A stretch of DNA of 64,000 nucleotides from Paralvinella palmiformis (lineage: Eukaryota > Annelida > Polychaeta > Terebellida > Alvinellidae): contig JAODUP010000117.1 of the NCBI GenBank assembly GCA_025642065.1, positions 130,001 to 194,000 on the forward strand, given 5' to 3'. The notes below the pieces were generated by a model, which had not been told where the DNA came from, did no database searches, and saw only the letters and a list, made by a program, of their open reading frames with translations. Shown here piece by piece: positions 37,049 through 64,000 of the stretch (positions are counted from its first letter, which is position 1; every line of letters begins with the position of its first letter). The translations under genes were made by a program, and so were the position numbers.

Positions 37049-39686
37049 TATTTTGTTCATTATTTATTTAGTGTGTACATATATTTTGTTTTAGTTCATA
37101 CATATGTGCACGTGCACACACCTATCCATGAACCACAAACATTTAAATGATTTATTGAGTATTAAACTTGCAAGAGGTCAGAAAGTATTTTTACTTAGCT
37201 TAACACTAATATTTTCAGGCTAATCAGACACACACACTAAAATGAGAATTGTTCATTTAACAAGGTTCTTTATTAATTTTAGTAACAACAATACAATTGC
37301 AAAGAACAAATAGTTTAATATGAACTAAGTTCATAAAGGAAGCATTATTTTCTAATTAGAGGGGAAATATGGTGGTCTCAAATAAAAAAGACTTATTTAC
37401 CTCTTGTTCTGTAATGGATGGCATTAATTCTAGGGAAAAGGTAGATCTTGTAGTAAACCTAATTTATAACATTTGGCCATATTTACTTAACATAGGCTGT
37501 GTTTATTTGTCTATACATAATTAATACTAATAGATTGATAAGACTAATAGTGAACAGTGTGGCGTCTCGGAATGAATCCTGGTTTATTACTCATTAAAAC
37601 AAATTCGCGAAATTATTAAAAAAACAGCAATAAAAAAGAAATTGTAAATGTGTGGATCACTTATTAACACAGTGCTACAAGAGGTCATTTTAAAAACTAT
37701 TATATATATATATATAATGTACACACATACAAAGGGTGCTTCAAAAAGAAAACTCATATGGGATTATTCTCAAAATAAATTTGGAATTTTGTCCAAAATG
37801 TTGTCATCATTTGAAGTACTCCACAGAATATATCAAATTAAACCACTGAGGTAGAGCTTGCCTAATATAACATGGTTAAACAAAATTCATGCTCAATTTT
37901 ACATATGACCAAAGGACTGATCCCTGGTCGTCATGATCTGATAATCTGCTGGTTGCTATTCATAGCTAACTGGTGTGTGTCTGTGTGTTGATAAGGTATT
38001 AAACCCGGACACATCTATTTTTTATCATATAGGGACTAGTCACCTAAAACAAATACAGAATCAATCAACTTTTAACCGCATTATCAAATTGTTTAAAAAT
38101 TGAGCTATTTAGTAACTATATACTGATACATATAGTTTTGAATTCTGTGACCAAGAATTTTATGTGCTGTAATACGCATTGATATAACTGGCATTATTCA
38201 GTTACCAAACACTCTAGTATTGTGTTGACGGCACCAATCGAAAAAATAACAAATAGATCTCTAAATTAAAGCTGGAACATCATAAAGTGACTCACACCTT
38301 TACAAACCAGATCTGGAATTATAAGGATCAGGTATCAGAACAAAACATATTGGATAACACACTGGAAATGTACCATTTCTGGGTTGTACACACCTCATGG
38401 GAATAAAAACAAGAAACTTCATATAAAACATTTGCAAGAGCTCACAAACTCCTACACTTAACAAGATGAAACTGAAAATATTCTGGATGAGTATTTAAAA
38501 CCAAAGCTACAGCAAAATGCAAAGCAGAAACAAATCCACAGGGAATGAATGACCTTTCATTATGGTCAGACCCACAATTGAAATTGCTATCAAATTAGAA
38601 TTGGTGAAAAAATAACCCATTTTTCAGTTACATAATAAAAGTAACAACAATAATTTCTAATGTACATGTATATCTAACACATATATTTTTGAATGTCTGT
38701 CATTATATCATCACAACATTGACGTGATAAAAACAGGTTACATGATTTATCAGTGATAAAATAAAGACACACAACAAAAAATATTTTACTCCTGCTACGG
38801 CTGTTGAATATTTGATCCTGGGGTAAGCTTCAAAGTACAATTCTCCAGTATGTCAGAACTTGATAAGTATCTGTTTTGTTATCAGAAATAATTTCACTAT
38901 GTAACCTGTATCATTGTTCTAAATATGCTAAACTTAAAATGTGCATACAATTTACGTCTGGTTTAGATACGGTTTCTTGTGTGCTATTATGTTTAACTAA
39001 TTAAGAACATTGGAATTGTTTATTTTGAATATATATATATACACTATTGAAATTTATGAATGGGTTTACCCAGAAATGTAACCATGTCCTTTCACCTTGT
39101 AATTCTGTGGAACTGTCTATGAGGGCAACCCATCTCTTTAATGATTGTCAGCCAAGATATCATTTTATGAAACTCGTGTCTTACAATGCAATAAATAATT
39201 TTGCTAAAAGATTGAAAGCATTTGTCATTTAACTAAAATATCTGACTCGTCCTTAAATTTAATTTGTTTATATAGATGGATACTAGTCAACGTTTTCAGT
39301 AGTATAGATAGTAGACACTGCTACTTAAATAAAGTACTTAACGGGTTCATGTATTTATATAAAACACAGTCTGGGTGTTGCTGAGATATACAGCCAAGTT
39401 TCACACACCTACTGGTCTAGTAGCAAACTGAATGTACATTAAATTAAGAAAATAAAATGGTGCACGCACGCAATCTCTAATGCATAATACAGATTTAATT
39501 TTGAAGACGGGCAAACAAAACTCTCTTCAGTGCGTAACCTATTAGTTAATTTTCTTTAGATGAAAATTTATTGCAATCACCTCACACTACGTAGTTTAAG
39601 TTACTCATACATTATATAACAAGTTCTAGTTGGTGTAACATCGACGCATATCGGTTGCTGAGAATCCAACCACATGTCTTCACTGT
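37049..39686. other. Intergenic space between the 3' ends of SRRD and PHKG
   Basis: AT-rich with no coding exon recognised. Includes candidate SRRD polyadenylation signals (37159, 37381) and, at 39567-39572, TTTATT, i.e. AATAAA on the minus strand about 115 bases after the long-form PHKG stop. Confidence 0.55.
39567..39572 (-). terminator. Candidate polyadenylation signal for PHKG long form
   Basis: AATAAA on the minus strand about 115 bases past the TAA of the alternative last exon. Confidence 0.45.
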
Positions 39687-59385
<19,699 letters not shown>

Positions 59386-59753
59386 CCTTCTAGTTGCTTG
59401 ATGTTCCAATAGAGTGCATGACAGTGGCACAGTGTCTTTCCTAAAGCACCCTTTAATCAATGTTCACTGAACTTAATCCAATTTCTTGGTCTCAACTGGT
59501 TGAGATTTGGCTTGGCCGTCCTTATATGACAAGTTCTATGTGATCCAGATAATGTCAATGGTGGTATGTTGCCGCTCATCTCATCAACAAATATCCAAGC
59601 TGATGTAATCATCATACATTATGCAGTTCTGATATAACACGTAGATGCTGACGTGATGTCGGTTTTTCCTTATTCTGTCATCAACTGTTTTCTGAGTGTG
59701 TAGTAAGCCTTCAGAATAAAATACAGATCGTTATCTTTAAATATCTATATGTT

Positions 59754-59840
59754 ACAGTTAATCTGTATAATCAGGTAATATTCATGCTACCTGAAATTTT
59801 CGGGTAATATACATATCACCTGACTATACAGATTAACTGT
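59754..59840. mobile_element. 87-bp MITE with terminal inverted repeats, copy 2
   Basis: Left end ACAGTTAATCTGTATAATCA and reversed right end ACAGTTAATCTGTATAGTCA match nearly perfectly; both continue into GGT. The centre has a second imperfect palindrome (ACCTGAAATTTTCGGGTAAT). Flanked by AT-rich sequence. Non-coding, short and fully palindromic, as in miniature inverted-repeat elements. Confidence 0.8.
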
Positions 59841-59855
59841 ATATATATATATATA

Positions 59856-59892
<37 letters not shown>
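59841..59892. repeat. (TA)n-(CA)n microsatellite
   Basis: Directly abuts the MITE's right end. Confidence 0.9.
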
Positions 59893-59894
<2 letters not shown>

Positions 59895-61932
59895 ACAGAG
59901 AGAATTGACAGTCAAACAAAGCTTGTGGTACAGCTACAAAGAGTTTTGAATATTATAACAAATTCCAACTACACACTGAACATGACTCATCAAATAAACA
60001 AATTACAGGCTTACTGTACTGGCAGTAAGCCACAACCAGTTGGTTTTCTGACCTAGTACCCAGAAACCCCTATTAATTCAATTTCCTTTATAATATGTGT
60101 TTGTGTGCTAATTTACCATCCATATCACAAGAGTACTCACTGTTATTAATTCACATTACACCAATGATAAACAAATAGCTATTAACTGGACCAAAAAACA
60201 AACAAATAGAGTGTGCACACACACGTCCAAACATAGAAGGATAAATCAGAAAGCCAGATGTTCACTCTGCAGGACAGAAGATTCGCAATCAATATCGTTC
60301 CCACCAAACCAACCTATTGCATAAACACAAATGTTTACATGAATCCAACCAGCCAACTTGATGTTTGTCAGTTCTGTTAGCCTTAACACAATACTGTTCT
60401 CTGTTTGTTGTTATACGCCCACGGCAGACTACCAGAGAAATAGCCAATCACATGCTATTTATCTACAACTCATCTTGTCTGGCTACTGAGAATCTGACAT
60501 AATCTTGTGTTGCTGTTTACCTGAATGACTTTAATTAGAAATGCTCCACTGTATCGTTATAAAGATATACCGATTACTGACTAGTGATAGCGGAGTATAG
60601 TCACATAATAGTGGAGCCAGAGCAATAGAGTGCAGAAAATGTGACTCATTTCCAACATTAAGTGATTAACTCTCTAGCAGTAGCAGGCATGTTATCAACA
60701 ACAGCAAGATGATATAAAATACCCAACAGTGAACACTAATTTCAGGGAAACCACTATGAGTTCAGAATTTACAGTTGCGTATATTGCTATATACCAATAA
60801 AACATTATCCATTTGTTCAAAACTGCAAAACCACCATCTCCACTCAGCTGAACCCAGAGCTAATGTAGTAACATCCAACAGACTGAAGCTGGATGACAAA
60901 ACTAATAGATGGATGTCTAGACAACTGATCCAGTGTGGAACTGATCCTTTCGTTCTTAACTTTACAGTTTCCAGGTTGGTTTTCCCTCATTAACGTTATG
61001 CAGATACATATATATATACAGCTTACAGATAACTCCCAGATAACATAACATATATCCAGCTGTGTCCACAATATCAAAACAGACTGAGAGCCGGATGAGC
61101 AGATGATCATTAACCACAGGACAATTTAGTTACCGGTATATACAAAATCACTCAGAATTATAAAACCAATAATGTGGTGCATGTGGTGACCACTCGTATG
61201 TAGATCTGTAATATATGAGTATAATTTAACAAATCATCAAGCCACAAATTACTCACTGTTGTTTATAGTTTTAGTGACATACAGGATCCAATACTCTGTA
61301 GTAACAAATTCTAAACTTTGAGCCCACAATCACATATTTACAAAATAATAAATAAAAATGATTAATTATTATAATAGTAAGCACATTGAAATTCCTGATT
61401 TCAATTTTTTTTAATGTCCCTTTCATGACACCTGTTAAACATGTTCAAAATTCAAACAGGTCTCCAAATATCACATCTAAAATGATCTCAGTAAATATAT
61501 AAAACATTACTTCCATCCATGCTTTACCAGTTAAATATCACTCATTGTCTATATATATGTGTGTGTGTGTGTGATGAGTTTTATCCATGTACATTATATA
61601 ATGCTATTTAAATGACAAAATATTGATGTACATATTATTATTAATGCATGTCTGACATCATACACCAAAACAGTTTTTGAGATATTCAGATAAATCTGTA
61701 TTTCTAAATGAATTTCTGGACAAGCTTGGGAATTTTCAGACAGGATTTAGACAATATCATGTTCAAAACAGGTTTGGGACAGCACAAAACCAAACCACAA
61801 ATATTAACATTAATATCTACTGGAGATAAATGCAGATATATCACAAGTTGAAAGAATCATAATAAACTTGATACACTATTCCAATATGATTGTATGTAAG
61901 CCCCCCCCCCCCATGTAAACATTTCTAGTTTG

Positions 61933-62088
61933 CTACCACTTTGGTAAATGTTAGGCTAAATGGGCCTGTTGACCTCCAAAGGTGAAGTGAAAGATGAAAC
62001 ACCCTTCTAACATAGCTCAGCCAGAGTTTGAAACCAAGTGCTACAGATCATTGGCTAACCATGCTACTAGTTAGATCATTAAGGTGTT
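61933..62088 (-). mobile_element. SINE family A copy, diverged
   Basis: Reversed: CACCTTAATGATCTAACTAG, GTAGCATGGTTAGCC, TTTCAAACTCTGGCTGAGC, AGGGTGTTTCATCTTTCAC, CATTTAGCCTAACATT; head and B box eroded. Confidence 0.6.
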
Positions 62089-63347
62089 GTCAACTGCCTG
62101 TATGGTGTGTGTCACTGTGTGCTCTGATAAACGTATACAGTAATTATGAATAACAGTTGATATAATTATCAAATGAGGAGCGCACACAGAGATAGGTTCT
62201 TAATAATGGTAAATTCTAAAATCTGCATAGTGCCCAATATAACTTGAAAAAAATAAAATAAAACATAGTGAAACCATTATATAGCACTAAAAGTAGATTA
62301 AAAATTTTGCATGAATGAACATACTAAATTCAGATAGTTTTTAGTATAGGACCATGTTTTACATCCTTCAGATGTTTTATTTTATTATTTTTGTATGTTA
62401 CTTTGTCAGCTAGTTTATCAACACAATTTAACATAGTTAACCAATCAGCTTAAAGCAATTCTTTGTAAATTTTCATTCTACTCTGAAATATATAAATAAA
62501 GCTATAGATAAGATAAATTTTTGACATACATTACATGTCCATAACTTCGTACTGTTATTTATGTGCTTTAGGTTTATGTGGAAAATAAATATTTATTTCA
62601 AATTTTGTCTGTTTCATTTAATTAATTAGTGGTGAACCATGGCTGAAAATTAGTTTAACCTGGGTTTTATCTAGTTTATCCTAATCCAGGGGAGCGTTAA
62701 ACCAGCCTACCCTGAATGAGCTTAGACTGTGGCCTAGTGTTTATGTGTGTTGCCAAAGGATTGAGTTGCACTAAACACCAAGGGTAATCTCTTTGATCAT
62801 AGAAAATTTTCAAAACGTTTCCAATGGTTAATTTTCCCAGCTCACATCATTGGTGACATGCTGCATTAATTAAAGCTGCTATCTCCACTAAATTATTTAA
62901 TTAAAAGTCTTTTAAAGACGGCAAACTCTGGCATTAACCACCGTCAGTGTATTCCGACTCCTTCTTTCTATATTGCTGACCTGTGACTGGAGTGTGAACA
63001 GTGGGAGAGGAATCATTAACCACTCAGTAAAAAAGGAAACCCAAAAATATATATGCATACTTTTACTAATCCTGTAAAATTATATTGTGAAGAAACAAAT
63101 TAAATAAGGTAGGTGAAGCAAAATATTCCAATGGCCAAAAGGCTCATTACGAGATATAAACCTTCAGATTTTTTACGTCTTTAAATGGTGTTTTAATGCT
63201 CTGCGTTTTCATTTTGAATTGTAGATTTAGAGCATTACTGTCAGAAGTAAACTCTCATTGTATTAATGATACATCATAATAATGTGTTATTAATTTATTT
63301 TAGATATATGATTATTCATTACTATCATTATAGCACAGGGTACTTAC

Positions 63348-63497
63348 TTTTCGAGAAACTTTAGGTGTCTGAGATACATTTGGTGAACTTAGAGTAAATA
63401 GACGCTTCAAATTTGGCAAGATAGGCCTGAAAATCGAGGTATTTATTAAATTTATGGTAGACTGAAAACTCTTCAACCTCAATGCTTCTGGTCGCCA
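63348..63497 (-). other. Doubtful exon or short ORF near the right edge
   Basis: Two conflicting readings. From ATG at 63497 a 45-codon frame runs MATRSIEVEEFSVYHKFNKY to a TAG-free end at 63361. Alternatively acceptor CTCGATTTTCAG and donor CGAAAA|GTAAGT bound a 79-base exon (63426-63348) encoding PILPNLKRLFTLSSPNVS in another frame. No family recognised; it could be the edge of a gene beyond the window or a retroelement gag fragment. Confidence 0.2.
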
Positions 63498-64000
63498 TTT
63501 TCCAGCTCCCATCAGTTGTTTGTAAAACAGGGAATGCCAGTGTCCAAGTGAGCCTGTTGGTGATCTTTGCCGGGTGTGCAAGCGGCAAAATCTTCACCGG
63601 GGAACTGAATCTTTGCCAGGTAGGCAGGAGACAAATTCTTCACTGGGGAATCGGCAGCTGGGTGAATAATGATTTCCTTTTTATATACTATATAGTCTAG
63701 CCTCTAGGTTTTTCCATCATAAAGGTAAGAGAGGATGCATTCTATAAGAAATGCTTCAAACATCCTCCTTTTCAACAATCTATGTGCCTTTGAGTGTCAT
63801 TGAAATGATGTATTATCATATTAAATATGAATGTTGAAATATACAAATTTGAATTTAATTTTTTTAAACCTTCAAACTAATAATCTAAAATAAGTAAAAT
63901 CATTAGTCTATATTATGATAGTATATTCTAGAGGGAGTATAGACTAGACTAATACTATAGTCTATAGATATCTACATAACACTAAAACGCATATAGTAAT
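63498..64000. other. Right edge, no gene seen
   Basis: Contains two related phrases about 75 bases apart on the plus strand, AAATCTTCACCGGGGAACTG and AAATTCTTCACTGGGGAATC, possibly an old local duplication. Confidence 0.4.

Larger units (their letters stand above)
59386..63347. other. Upstream flank of PHKG; no confident gene
   Basis: Includes the presumed 5' untranslated region and promoter, not delimited by any clear motif. A possible untranslated-exon acceptor (GTGCTTTAG) is near 59445. Otherwise AT-rich, with the MITE at 59754, TA/CA runs to 59892 and a SINE-A copy at 61933. Confidence 0.45.

Noticed and set aside
60775..60993. 72-codon plus-strand frame
   Set aside because: No domain, no splice context, and an equally long antisense frame; treated as chance.

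Overview
This is an animal (spliced, AT-rich, repeat-dense) nuclear genomic window. The recognisable genes, the abundance of tRNA-headed SINEs, CR1/L2-like retrotransposon debris, hAT and MITE-type DNA transposons and very long TA/GT/GA microsatellites fit a lophotrochozoan, most likely a mollusc such as a gastropod. The organism is an inference; nothing in the window names it. All exon models below were built by hand from splice signals and reading-phase agreement.

Layout. 193-832 (+): the last two exons of an MFSD6-like major facilitator transporter, entering from beyond the left edge. 2619-12463 (-): a complete nine-exon gene for a ~1,480-residue, acidic, apparently disordered protein of unknown family, dominated by a single 3-kb exon. 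Its fourth exon exists in two related, phase-identical versions that cannot be spliced together, so they should be mutually exclusive. 13-30.7 kb: a gene-poor block of microsatellites, SINEs, an hAT element with terminal inverted repeats (21201-22962), a decayed CR1/L2-like retrotransposon (about 24290-25925, -), a decayed DNA transposon (26876-27971) and a second non-LTR retrotransposon (28937-30685, +). 30736-37048 (+): a complete seven-exon SRR1-domain gene (SRRD, 321 residues). 39687-59385 (-): the catalytic gamma subunit gene of phosphorylase kinase (PHKG), with a canonical 387-residue product and a phase-perfect alternative last exon 4 kb further on that would give 436 residues. 59.4-64 kb: mostly repeats, one MITE and one doubtful exon.

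The genes show no functional cluster: a transporter, an unknown protein, an SRR1 protein and a glycogenolysis kinase. MFSD6 and the unknown gene are tail-to-tail, as are SRRD and PHKG. The most interesting points are the predicted exclusive exon pair 4a/4b with a CA-rich tract just after the 4b donor, the alternative PHKG C-terminus, and a perfect 30-bp-arm palindrome in SRRD intron 1. No bacterial-type system, CRISPR array or stand-alone tRNA/rRNA gene was found.
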